From Echiichthys vipera (taxonomy: Eukaryota > Chordata > Actinopteri > Perciformes > Trachinidae), in assembly GCA_963691815.1 (NCBI GenBank), contig OY829650.1, forward strand, positions 13,678,851 through 13,742,850: a stretch of 64,000 bases of DNA, in the 5' to 3' direction. Of this stretch, positions 38,278-50,300 are shown piece after piece. Each line of letters opens with the position of its first letter. Position 1 is the stretch's first letter. A program made the translations under genes and the position numbers. The notes under the pieces are model-generated. The model saw nothing but the letters and a program-made list of their open reading frames with translations. It made no database searches and was not told where the DNA came from.

Positions 38278-38310
38278 AGGCATGCGCAATGGCAGCTGGG
38301 AACTGTAGTT
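38278..38310 (-). promoter_or_regulatory. ZNF143/Staf-type site beside an NRF1-like site, upstream of kbtbd3
   Basis: Minus-strand ACTACAGTTCCCAGC fits the ZNF143/THAP11 consensus ACTACAATTCCCAGC with one change. It is followed directly by TGCGCATGC, close to an NRF1 half-palindrome. The cluster is about 200 bases upstream of the likely kbtbd3 start. The assignment is motif-based. Confidence 0.55.
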
Positions 38311-38319
38311 CTCTCTCGT

Positions 38320-39690
38320 TGGTCGTCAGACCTCGCTAAAATTCGGCGAGTGTGCTCAAATCGTGTCCAAGGCCTAATTTTGTAGTTTGTGGTACTACTT
38401 GTTATCGTTTGCAAGTAGATATTAACGAGGCTTCACATATACTACAGACGGAAATTAAGCTGTTGCTAATAAATCCTTTGTCCCCAGGTGGTGTGCGGTT
38501 GTGTTGATCATTAGTGGTTTATTTTACTGTATTTATCATCTATTTCTGTTACCTACTACGAAATATATTCAAACGAGGGCTTGATTTAAATGCACCGACC
38601 ATTCCCATTGAACTTACTTAGGCTAGTTAAAAAAAAATACTCACGTTTTATTTTAATTAGTGGTATGGGATACATCACAGAAATATTTAAAGAAACATAT
38701 AACGGATTACTTAAATAAAACAATAAATTGCATTCGAGCAAAAACTGAAGACTACAGTATGCATAAAGGCAGGCAGTGTTCTGGGCCTGTGTTTAGAAAA
38801 TTGAGTCACTGTGGTGCAATGCAACCCATCACCACTGGATGGCGTCGTCTTGCTATGAAGAAGAAAATGTGCTTGTGCTTATGTAGGTTATTAAGCCTCT
38901 GAATTAGTGAACGTGAACTTCCAGCCATGCAGTAGCGTTTCACCACCACAGTGCTGCTTGACCAAAATTTCTGCCTGGAAATGTTGAATACAGAGACACA
39001 TAATAGCTGGCTTTTGTACACGGTAAACTACAGCACGTGTCACTCCTAGTAAGAACAATAATATTAATGATAACAATAATAATAATAACAATAGATACAA
39101 CAACATTATAAAATGTCATTTTTCTTCTCATCAGCAAAAAAACCGTGGACTAGACCATCTTCATTCTATATAATCTATCAATGAGTGGAACAGCATTTGA
39201 TAGTTGCGCTAAATGTACAATCAAATGCCCCATTATTGAGAGTAGGACCGGTAATATCAGTCAAGATTACCAACAGCAACTATATTTTATTTTGTTTTTA
39301 TTTTATTTATTCAGTAAAGGTTACATTTTAAGAGACATTCAGTAAAACAAGGACATGCAAAGGAACCCCAGAAAACCCACAAGGGGCTTGACATGGTGGG
39401 TCCCCTACACTTATTCAACCAGTTTAACAACAAGACTACAGACACAATAAAAAAAAAAGTCAATAATAAAGGACTGAAGAAATGGACGAACAAACAAGGC
39501 GAGTAAATAAAATGCGAAACAAGAAAAGAAAAGAAAAAAAGTAATCATAACAAGACAGAAATAATAGCCACATCTGTAACTCATTTGCTGTTTTACAGTG
39601 TACTGTAACTGTATCGATCTATATATTATTATTATTATCATCTTATATTATTGTTAGGCTATTATCAAAGCCGCTCCACTATATGATATA
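38320..39690. other. Divergent spacer between kbtbd3 and fam168a
   Basis: AT-rich sequence with no recognisable gene. The ends hold the two promoters. Confidence 0.55.
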
Positions 39691-39699
39691 CCCCCCTTC

Positions 39700-39947
39700 T
39701 CCTCTCTCCTTACATCCCTGCATCCCTCCCTTCCTCTCTCTCCCTCCCGGCAGTGCATCCCCCATCCCCCACACGCGGTGGCCGTCTCTTCGGGTGAAAG
39801 CTTGTCTTCTCTGCGCCACTGGTCCGACAAAAACGCTGCTGTATCAGAGCACACAGTCCGCACCGACCTGAGGCAGACCAACGAGAGAGACATCACGTAC
39901 GCACACGGGGAATCTTTTGTTTTTGTGTTCGATACGAGAGGCTTTTG
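39700..39947 (+). other. fam168a: Probable promoter and first (5' UTR) exon of fam168a
   Basis: A pyrimidine tract (39690-39750) leads into a CpG-bearing stretch ending in a consensus donor TTTTG|GTAAGT (GT at 39948-39949). No long ORF is present, and the next recognised exon on this strand is the first coding exon of fam168a. The start is not defined; the link to fam168a is inferred from order and strand. Confidence 0.5.
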
Positions 39948-40962
39948 GTAAGTGTGATGTTTTATTATGGAGGGCAGGAATGTCCATGTGTCGACTTTTT
40001 CTATCTTTTTTTTCTCCCTTCAATTGTCCTCCGTGGTGGCTACAGTGAGGGGGACTAGCGAGCTAAGCTAAAACGGGCTACTGTTAGCTTCAATAACGGA
40101 ATCAAACTGATACAAGTTGTCGTGTCCGTTCGGGATTTATCTGCGTCCCGGCTGTTTAAAAGTACCTGCTGTTGTTCCTCTGACCCACTGTGAGTGTTTA
40201 TTATTGTCTTTCGCTAATCTTTACCCAAGCTAGCTCGCTAATTAGCTTTTATTTGAGCAGCGTGTGTCGAAGGATGCTACGGGTTTAGCGGTTTGTCTTT
40301 TTCAGGCTAACAGACAAGCTAATGCTAACGTTAGTATTATGGGACGCGCATAGATTCCTGCATGCTTCGGAAATGGTTGAATAGCCATAGCTAACGTTTG
40401 GCTAATCTGGTTGATAATTGGCAAGATGGCATCTCGGGAGTTGTTATCTAGAAATCGGGTGGATTTTCAAAATGGTGTCTTAAGCTTTGTTTGAGTGTGA
40501 CCATTTTTGTCCAACCATCGCTGTTTTTTTGCGTTGCTTTGCTATCTCAGGAATGCAGTGTAGTGCCAGTACATGCCATTATTCTCTGCTGGATATATAA
40601 CTACATATTAACCACTGCTGTAATGTGGTGGTAAATACAAAACGACTGCATGCTCAGGCTGCATCCTCCAGGCTACACAGCCACCATTATGAACAAAACA
40701 ATCGTGTTTTTGAAGTGGAACTAATTTGTTTTCTCAGTGTTGTGCTGCATCGGTGTGTTTTGAAATTGATATAAAAGTGTAGAGTCTATTTTTGCATAAT
40801 GTAAATATTTGAGCACTGGATTTAGATGGTTCGCCTTCTCCAAGTCTATGCAGTCTTAGTTTCATAATAAACATGTTTGGTTTTGGTTTCCTCAAGACCC
40901 CAGCTACTGGTTTGTTACATCGTTGTGTTGAGTGTATAAAATGAAGTCTAAAAATAAACTTT

Positions 40963-41385
40963 ATTTATAGAGCTCCTTTCATTAAAAAAATGCAGCTCAA
41001 AGTGCTTTACATTAAAAGCATAAAATGAGAAGACAACCACAAAGAACAGTACTTTATTGATAATTAACATTGAGAAGTAAAATAATAAGTAAAACAATAA
41101 TAATAAGACGGCATAATAATAAGAAGAACATATTAAATAAATAGTTTAAAAACAAAGGAAGTGGTGATCAACCAATAGCAGACACAGATAAAATATTGTG
41201 CAAATCATACAATAAAACATCCAACTAGAGTATAAATACCATAAAAAAAAAAAAAAAAAATGAAAATGGTAGGATTAGGTGTTAGACCCGTGTGAGGCGG
41301 TAAAAAGATGTGTTTTAACTGTTTTTTGAAGGCCTGGACAGAGCCTGCTTGGTGGATTTGGGTAGGGAATTCCATAATTCGGGCG
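40963..41385. repeat. Dispersed repeat, probably non-LTR derived
   Basis: TTTATAGAGCTCCTTTCATT and CTCAAAGTGCTTTACATTAA near the left, and GGGAATTCCATAATTCGGG near the right, match a style of repeat tail common in fish. It lies in fam168a intron 1. Limits are approximate. Confidence 0.5.
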
Positions 41386-41570
41386 CCTCATTGAAAGTGT
41401 AGTATCCATTCTGCATAATGTAAATATTGGCACACCTGAATTAGCCTATGCGCACCACTTATGCTTAGTTTCCTAATACACATGTGGTTCCTCCTTAATG
41501 TTCTGTTTTGGTTACATTGAAGACCACAACTACTGTCAGAAACATTGCACGTGCAAGATGCAGATTTATA

Positions 41571-41870
41571 GGGGCAGTAACTGATTAATTTTTTATATTC
41601 ATTCCTTTTGCTGACCTGTTTTTTTTTTATTAAACAATTACTTTTCAGCCAACAAAATGTCAGCGAATTGGTGGAAATGCCCATTATAATTTCTCAAAGC
41701 CCACAATGGCATCTTCAAATTGCTTGTTTTGTTTGATCAACTCTCCTAAACAAAAACAAAATGTTAATCAGACATCAGCAGCATGCACACAGACGTTTTT
41801 GGCATTTTTGTTTGATAAGCGACATAAATTAATTCATTTTCAGAATTCTTGTTAATTCATTTCGCTCATG
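41571..41870. mobile_element. Degraded hAT-family repeat, copy 1
   Basis: It contains GAAATGCCCATTATAATTTC, TTCAAATTGCTTGTTTTGT and GGCATTTTTGTTTGATAAGC. These are internal blocks of a repeat that recurs in this gene at 47070-47325, 58575-58815 and 61492-61790. Confidence 0.55.
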
Positions 41871-42381
41871 TAATTCATAAACTAATCATTCGACATGAGT
41901 AGAGATGCAAAAGTCTAACAGGGTATCACTGTACTCACCAACGTCACAGAATACTAAAACTAAATGGAGCCTCACAGTTCAAAAGAGACAGGATTACACA
42001 AAATGCTAAAGGCATATTTTTCTTCTCTCTTATGACTGTTCTTATCAGTGAAATGAATCCTATTCGCGACCATCTCTTTTTTGGTGGAGGATTACTTGCT
42101 TTAGTCATTCACTACTAATCCCATTTTAATTCAAGAAGCCTTATCTGTCTAAAGGGATTTCTGAGATACTACCGTATATTACTATTCTTGGTCCTCACCA
42201 GAGCAACACAGTATAGGTTATCTGTGTACAGTTCAAATGGTATTCTGCAGAGCCTGAAAGACATTCAGTGATAACTTAGGTTATGCTTCATTAGGCTGCA
42301 CAACATTAGAGTCCTATTGCTTCTACCCAATAAAAAACAAACACATCATAAAGGCTGTGTACAGTCTTTTTAAGACTCTAG

Positions 42382-42670
42382 TAGAGATGCACCGATCCAA
42401 TACTCGGATCAAATATCGGCTTCGATATTGACTAATCAGCTGGATCGGATGAATCAGGCCGATCCAGTTACTTCTTTTTCATTAATATCATACACAGCAA
42501 TACAGGTGCTTTATTTATTTTTGCTGCTAATGTACACTTTATTTGTTAATAAATAATATTAAGTACATTTATATCTGTGATAATTTACCTTTTTTAAAAA
42601 AAGGCTAAATGTTTGTGAAGACTGATGCCTTGACTCACATGGCAAGGTATACGGTATATTGGTGGAATTT
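42382..42670. mobile_element. Single-ended hAT-like fragment
   Basis: The stretch starts TAGAGATGCACCGATCC and continues with GATCGG-rich sequence, like ends of other teleost hAT elements. No matching opposite end was found, so the limits are approximate. Confidence 0.4.
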
Positions 42671-43402
42671 GAACTAGATCTATATATTTGGAAAGGACTT
42701 AAAAACTAGAACTTAACTGGGCTAAATATCAGTTAAAGCATTTGAAGTATTTGCTAGTTCAACACCATCTTTAGTTTCAACCCCGGTCTGCCATGCTAGG
42801 ACAAGGGGGGTGGGGATGGGGGTTTTGGCATGCCTTGAGCGTAGGCTCATGTGTATGAATGGTGGGCTGTACAATGCAGCCATAAAACTGTCAGACTATA
42901 GAAAACTAAAGTCACTTAATGCTACGAGAGTCAGTGGTTCTATGACCAACCTTTTTCATTCTAGTCCTGTGTGGTTTGAACCACTTAATGAGTTGCTCAT
43001 CAGCAATTAATGACAGGATTCTTACAGGCGGAGGCTTCCAGATTCACTCTCCTCTTGTGTCCAGCCCACAATCCCATGACTTGTTGACAAACATTTTTTC
43101 ATAGAGAATAGCAGATGCGAACATTTGCATAGTTGGAAGAGCTGGAAAGTCGGTGATTTTTGACCAAATTTGCCAAATTTCATCATAGAAATAATTTATT
43201 ATTAGAGTTCATTACTAAAACGGTTTATTACACTAATTACTAAAACCATATCGATTGAACAATAAGTCCATAAGATGTCATGTTTCCTGAAGCCAGTCCA
43301 AACCAAAACCACAAACACCCATGTGAATATATGTGCAATTGTCGGTTGTTGGACTGATGGGCCTGTTGGATAACTTTAGACATATCACCCAACCCAAACT
43401 GC

Positions 43403-44107
43403 TAGGGATAGACCAACACCAATTTTTTCATTAGCCTTAGCCGATGACCGATACGGACCGACGATTTTCTTGAGCCGATATTTGGAGCAGATACTACTTT
43501 GGCTCCCTCATTTTACATCATAAAAATTACACAATGATGATAACAAATGTTAAGTCACAATTTAAAAAAGGGAACATTTATTGAATTTGTTCCCTTGAAT
43601 TTGTTCAAGTATGGACTGAAGTATAAATGTGATACAGAAACCCTCCCTCTCTTTCTTGGTGGATGCACTAAAGTCAAGATGGTGAGAATGTTCTCTATTG
43701 CAGCGTTTAATTAAAACCCTTTACACTAAGTCCTCAAAGCAATTTCAGTCAAACAACTGGACTGGTTGTTTGTCTAGGAAGACGTTTCACCTCTCATCCA
43801 AGAGGCTTCATCAATTCATGTACGCATCTGACAAGGCTGGGACTGGTCCAACTAACTGGTGTGGAGATCCAGGTATTTAACCTCTCACAAGGCCGATGAT
43901 GTCACTGAAACCCTTTGTGCTCCAAAAGCCCACGCCCGTCGTTAGAGTGACAGTCGTTGGTGGGCAGTTGGTTTCGACTTCGTTAGTGCTCTATTGAGTC
44001 TGAACGATTTATTTTTACAGCAAATGTACATGTTGCACATATCGGTTATCGGCCTCCTTTATGACCAATAATTGGCATTGCTACCAGCCTATATCGGTCG
44101 ATCCCTA
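43403..44107. mobile_element. hAT-like element interrupted by another repeat
   Basis: The left end TAGGGATAGACCAACACC and right end TATCGGTCGATCCCTA form imperfect inverted repeats. Internal CCGATGACCGATACGG and the segment ATTACACAATGATGATAACA match the family of 23800-24192. No target-site duplication is visible. The 191-bp repeat at 43735-43925 is inserted within it. Confidence 0.65.
43735..43925 (-). repeat. Second copy of the hammerhead-like dispersed repeat
   Basis: This stretch is the reverse complement of 8281-8480 with scattered differences. On the minus strand the ribozyme-like core reads UUGAUGA (43814-43808), so its first core base is changed, while GAAACGUC is kept. It lies nested in the hAT-like element at 43403-44107. 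Confidence 0.65.
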
Positions 44108-47069
44108 GTAACCATAGAAAATTTGAGACATCAGTCAAGTTAAAGTAGTAATATATAATTGGGAAACAATTTAAAAAGATATTTTTCACAGAAGACTGCT
44201 GGCTCTGTATTTTTTAGAAAGCTTGAAATATCTGAGTTACTGGCATTGATCAGTGTTAAAACCCCCATCTCATTACCAATGGTGATTTTGTGCAAAGAGA
44301 TAAATATTACTGGTTGCTATGTTAACTACAACATCATGGCCTTTTCCCTCTTCTGTGTTTGTCAAGTCCCACCTTCACCGCAGGCAATAATGTCTGTCTG
44401 CTGTTAATATTGCCTGGAGGTATTGATTGTTTATCACAGGTCTAACTGCCAAGTTCTTGCACATTAAGCAGTTTGTTCTCTTCTGTGTGTAGTGCATACG
44501 CTTGTGAATTTGTGTCTGTGAATGTGTGTTATTTTCCTGTACCTCCTAGGGTCAAATTATTCAGAATATGAATCCAGGGATGTGCACATTTGGAAAACTA
44601 GGGTATCACTTTTTTAATCACTGGCTGTCTGAGCCTGGTAATTATAGAAGCCAATTTTGTGTGTAGTGTTAGATTATTGTGTGATGTTTTCTAAAAGATG
44701 ACCTTTTCTATAGTAAAAATCAATCCACGTTGTCTTATCACCAAAGCAGTGCAAAGAAATGTTTCTGGTTTTTAAAGTCATTGCCAACAGAGAATATTGG
44801 CCTTGCCTAGCAGCTCATTATTTGTCTTTCCATCTTAATTGGGTTGATGTGGCATTTGTAAGAAATCAATACAATGTGATACACCTGGTTAATTAATTAA
44901 TTTTGCGCAGCTTTGCATTCAGTAAGTGCCCCTTTTAATAGTCAAACGGAAAAAGATACTGCAACAGGCCAAGGGCACACCAGTGTCTTTTTATATTATT
45001 GCATAAGCCATTACACAGTGTTGAGGATGCATTTACACTACGTACAGGCATGGCGGAATCTCCATTTTTTTTGTAATTATGTAGCTTTTAATAACTTACC
45101 GTTGTGGAGGCAATCAGCCTGGGTTAATTCTAGGGGTGGGGGGAAAATGGATTCTTGGATGCATGGCAATTAATTCTTGAAAGATGCACGTTCCTTAGGG
45201 CTGAACCAGCTCCATTGAAAGAGAGCCTCTTTGTTTACATTCTAAGATGGTTACTTATTGAGTTTTGGTGAGCATGTGCAACAAATGCATAATTGTGAAT
45301 AAGGGCAGCTTTTTATGCTATTAAAGGACTCGGAGCATGCTGAAGTCAGTTTTAATTTACTACAAGGATGCTGCTACAGGGACACTCAGTGTTTCCTTTA
45401 TATGCATACAGTGTCCCGGCCATGCTGCTAAATTATAAAAAACCTCCCCAAATGCAATAAACTAACCTGTCCTGGTTTAGCAGTCTGTTGTTTTTTTGTT
45501 GGTCGTAGGAAAGCGCAGTTGGCGGCAATGAAGGCTCCGCTGACAATCTACACCTGTGTATAAATGCTGTATATGTAGTGCCCTCCTGGTGTCAGACGAT
45601 GAGCTCAATATCTTCTAGCGTCTTCTATAGTAACACTTCTAGAAAGAATCCTAGAGGAAATACTGCACTTTATTTTCTTGTTGGTTCCTTGTAATGCTGG
45701 GAAATATGTTAGCTAATGTAAGCATAATAAAAGCTAATGGAGGTCAATTCATCAGTTTATTTTAATTGTGGATCATTACAAATATGCTTGGTTTTAAAAG
45801 TAGCAAGTAGTCACACAGTGAGAAAAAACAGGTAGGCAATAGAAATCAAAGGTTTTGATGCATCAAGATGCATCGATAGTTGTTTTAAGTCTTGTTGGGC
45901 CTTTGGCTTTCTGCAACAAGATACACACTATGGTAGTCTGTAAAATACCTCGTGCTGGTGAGCAGCATGAATCGGGAAGGAGCCAGCCACCGCTGCTCCG
46001 GAGCGCATTGGCATTACCCGCAGTCATAACTGTTTATCTTCATTAAATTGCCTGAAAATAATAATTGATTATAATTGTACTGAGCCAGACATCTCTCCAT
46101 TCTCAGCTGACTAGCTGCTAGCAAACTTGCTCTGCTCAGGACACTGCAGTGAATTTTAGCATGCATGTTTTTTAAACCAAACATTGTTCAGACAGAGTAG
46201 CTAACATTGATAATAAGATGAGCTAGTACATTGCAGACGCCTGAGTACCTCCTGAAGCTCTCTGCTGAGCACCTAGCCAAAGTGTGAGAGAGAAGAGAAA
46301 CACAAAAGTAAATTCACATTGAGCTGAAATGGGAAGACTGTGCTGTGTCTTTTGGTTTAACTATATGCATTATTTTTTAAGAAAAAAATAATGCATATTT
46401 TTAAAAAAAAAATATCTGAATCCCAAAAAGAAGATCAAATTCTTACCCAAGACACAATTATCCAAATAGTCAAATATTTGGGTTCAGCCCTGATTTCCAT
46501 ACTATTTACTAAAATGCACCTCTTCCAAAAATGTGTGTTAGTAACAAGGATCATTGAATCTGTAGAAACCTCCATAAATGGATTATGTTAAAGGGTATTT
46601 ATTTCATGGTAACATTTTCATTTTCAGTGGGCCGCCACAATATTGTCACATAATCCCGGGATGCAGACCCATGAGGTGTGTGACTGATAGGATGATTTTG
46701 GAAAGGAGAATATGAGGAGGAGGAAGCCGAAAAAGGGGAGATGCTCTCCCAAAGTGTACAGTGCTGTCCTAGATTTAAAATAGCCCAGGGCTGTTTGGAG
46801 ACCGTTGCTGCAGGGCAGGTCTGATTGTGTGGAAGGCAAGGGGGGGATTTCTGATTCCATCACACTGCCTTTGAGCACTGTAGTGAGATGGATTTGGTCT
46901 CTGACTTGATTATGGATGTCAGTTTTGATAGTGATAGCAGACACTATTAGTCTGTCCCTTGGGCCTGTGTTTTGTTTGATATGCTGTAGTTAGGATTGCT
47001 GTTGTATTAAAGGCCCTGAAAAACCGAGATATATTTGTTTTCAAAGAGAAATACTTCAAATCTGAACAA

Positions 47070-47325
47070 ATGCAACTAGCAATTATTTTCGTTATCAACA
47101 ATATGCCAGTTATTTTCCTGATAAATCGTTTGGTCAATGAAATGTCAGAAAATAATGAATCCACAGCATTTTCCCAGAGCCCCAAGGCAACATTTTGAAA
47201 CGGCTTGTTTTGGTTTTCACTTAACTGTCATTGACAAAACAATCAAGTATTCAATCACATTTAGGAAGCTGGAACAGTGAATGTTTGTCATTTTTTTCTT
47301 AAAGGGTCTGAAACAATTACCCATT
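47070..47325. mobile_element. Degraded hAT-family repeat, copy 2
   Basis: It shares TTTTCCCAGAGCCC, GGCTTGTTTTGG and GAAGCTGGAACAGTGAATG blocks with copy 1 and ends near GTCTGAAACAATTA. Open ends and substitutions suggest great age. Confidence 0.55.
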
Positions 47326-50300
47326 ACCAACTATTGTTCTTTAAAAAAGACTTTGTTTCAGCTTAACAATACAGTCAACTGAAGCCAACATATGTTATTA
47401 AATATACCAAATATAAAAAGATGTGCCTTCACTAAATGTGTGACTCATTTTCTAGGTAGGTATTTTGAATTTCAGTGGGACCACAATATGAAAAGAAAAT
47501 ACATTGATGCACCACATTACAATCAGCAGTTTATCATCTTAGGTTTGTATTTTCCTTTTTGACCCAAGTGAAACACTGCCTTCTTGAGGAATTAAAAAAA
47601 ATATCTCTTCAGCTATTCTGCCCTGTATTGAAGTGTGATGACGCCCACCGGTTTTGATTTGTTGCTTTAAAGAGTAGATGCCTGGTGAGGTATTATGTGG
47701 GAGGATAGAGTCGGTGTGGGGGTTGTGTTGTATTGTACATGTTCTCTAGGAATGGTAGCTCTTTGTGTGCGTGTGTGTGAATGAGTGAGAGGTTTATTCT
47801 TTCACAATCCTCCCTCATTATTACCTCTTCTGTTCCCCCTAGGCTACAGGAATCTCCCTTTAGGGAGCAGAACCAATATTATTGTTTTAACGTGCAGGTT
47901 TTTATATTAACATACACAAATTAAATATGTGGGCCATAATCTGTGAAGATCTGAAACAAGGCGAGACCTGACTATCTTTATCTTTGTGCTCAGTAATGTG
48001 ACAGACAAACCAGCCCCAGCTCTGTTAGCATACAGGCTAGTGAGCTGTGTTCTTCAACCTCTGGCTTGAGGCTATAGCTTGCGAGTTCAGCCCAAATGAA
48101 GTGCCACTAATAGACTTTAAGCTTAACAAAGTCCTGAAAAATAACTCTGGTTAAGCCAGGGAGATGGAAGGTATTCTTAATGTCAGCGTTTGTGTGCTAG
48201 AGAGAGCGAGCTCCCAATACACTGATGTCAGTATTGAAGGTTGCAGTTATAGCTGAAATGATTAGTCAGTCATCAGACAAATAACAAGTTACTATTCTGT
48301 TAATCATTTAATTGCTTTACAGTCTTCAAACAAAAATGTCTTATTGCTGGTTCCACCTTCTCAAAAGTGGGGATTTTTTATGTTCTTGTTTTTGTCAGTT
48401 ATGATTATTTAATATTTTTTTCAGGTTTGAACTGTGCGATTGAAAAAGTACAAGGAATTTGTATCACTGTCGCAGTTGGCTCTGGTAAATTATAATATGC
48501 TTTTATTTGAATACATTTAAATTTGATTCAACTGTTCAGTTTTAACTCCTTATGTTGTGGTGTGATTGCATGCTATTATGTATGGCCTTGAGGCCTGGTT
48601 GAGGCATCTCACAATGAAAAATAAAGCCTGTACATGTTTGGCTGTTGTGTAGCAACGTCAGTTCAGTACAAATTCAATTTTCTGAAATGTTTTTCATTGT
48701 CTGAGTCATAGACAGACAGGTAGCTGATAAAAAGTGAGATCGAATTTCATATTGAGGATGTCAGGCTGTTACAGAGTCCAAAGTGCAGTAACATGGTCAC
48801 TGCTTTGATTGTAATAAGCTACTGAAAGGCATAAAAGCTGTCAGCAGATGAGTGAAAACGTCTGTCACATACAGTTCATCATATGTAGCCCTTTGACTGA
48901 TGGAGGGACGTTACACTGCAGCTAGCCCTGCCGTCTTTGAAGTCTGGTGTGTTTGTACCAAGGGAGAGGAGTAAAAGGACGCATATATCAGTTTTTCAAA
49001 AAGCAGCCAACAGACACACTGCGCGTTGAATTGAAATTTCACTGACAAAAAAGTGAAAATAAAAATAGATTCAGACTTGTATTTTTATTTTTTACTACAT
49101 AGCCCTCATTGGCTACCGGTAACATGACACTTGTATCTGCAGCTCTATAGCCCCTTCATTTTCCTTTTTTTCTAATTTTTATATAAAATCTTGTTTCCTG
49201 CATGACAGCAATCTAAAGGTATCCTAGCTAAAGATTATCTGCTTATTTTCTCTGTGTTTAAATGAATAATTCATCAACAATATTTAGGTTTCTGTACTGT
49301 TGTTTTGTGTCGTTTAGGCGACATTTTATAGACAAATCTATCAATCAATACTTAATAATGAAAATAATCGTTACTTGAAGCTGTAGATTAACTGGAAAAA
49401 TAATGCATTAAGCCGAAATTAACATTTATGTGCAGGCGTACACGAGATAGCAACTGTATAAAAGTGCATTTCACAAAATGGCAGATTTTTCCTTTTTACA
49501 GTAAAAAGTGTAGCACAACAAAATCATTAAGAGCTTGCACTTCATTGTGAGCACACAAGCCAAGCTCTTGGCTCAGAGTGCCCAGCAGCACTGTTTACTG
49601 GTGTCTTGCAATAAGCAAGCTTGGTTGTATTATTGATATTTTCAGGCAACCAACAGTACAGCATAGTTTTTACTTCTTTATGAAGCACGCCTTGAGCCTC
49701 AATAATGTTTAAACCATGGTGATGTGTACACAATGCCCCGCTTCACTGTCCTACAAATAAATGTACTGTCTCTTTCATGGTGACTGTCCTCTGGAGAATG
49801 GTCTTTTACAATCATAGGTTGATCTTGGTCTGTTGAAGAGAAGCTCCTCTGGCAAGAAAAGCATTTTTTAGGCATAAAGAACCTGAAGCGCCTCATCATC
49901 CCCTCCCCCTGAAAATAAAGAGAGTTGTGCTCAGACACTCCTACTACTCCGACACTCCGTTCTCTGTTCTTCACACACACCTTCATTAGACGCATTGTGG
50001 TGTTCGTCCATTCACTTTTCGTCACCTTTGCCTGCACACGCACACACAACACTATAGATGCACAGCTGTAATTGGGTATGTGTTGTGTTAGCAGGACTAG
50101 ACCTCAGGGTTAGCTTAGCCACCTGTTCATGTTAACGGGCATTGTTCCCTCAGAAAAACACACCAGCATATTACGGTACTATTTTGATCAAATCTCTTAG
50201 CTGGTATGCAGTAACTTTTATGTTTTTGTTTTTTAATTGTTACTATAATGAGAGGCTACAGATTTTGTTTTTTTTAGCTGAAAGCACCACTGTCACTAAG

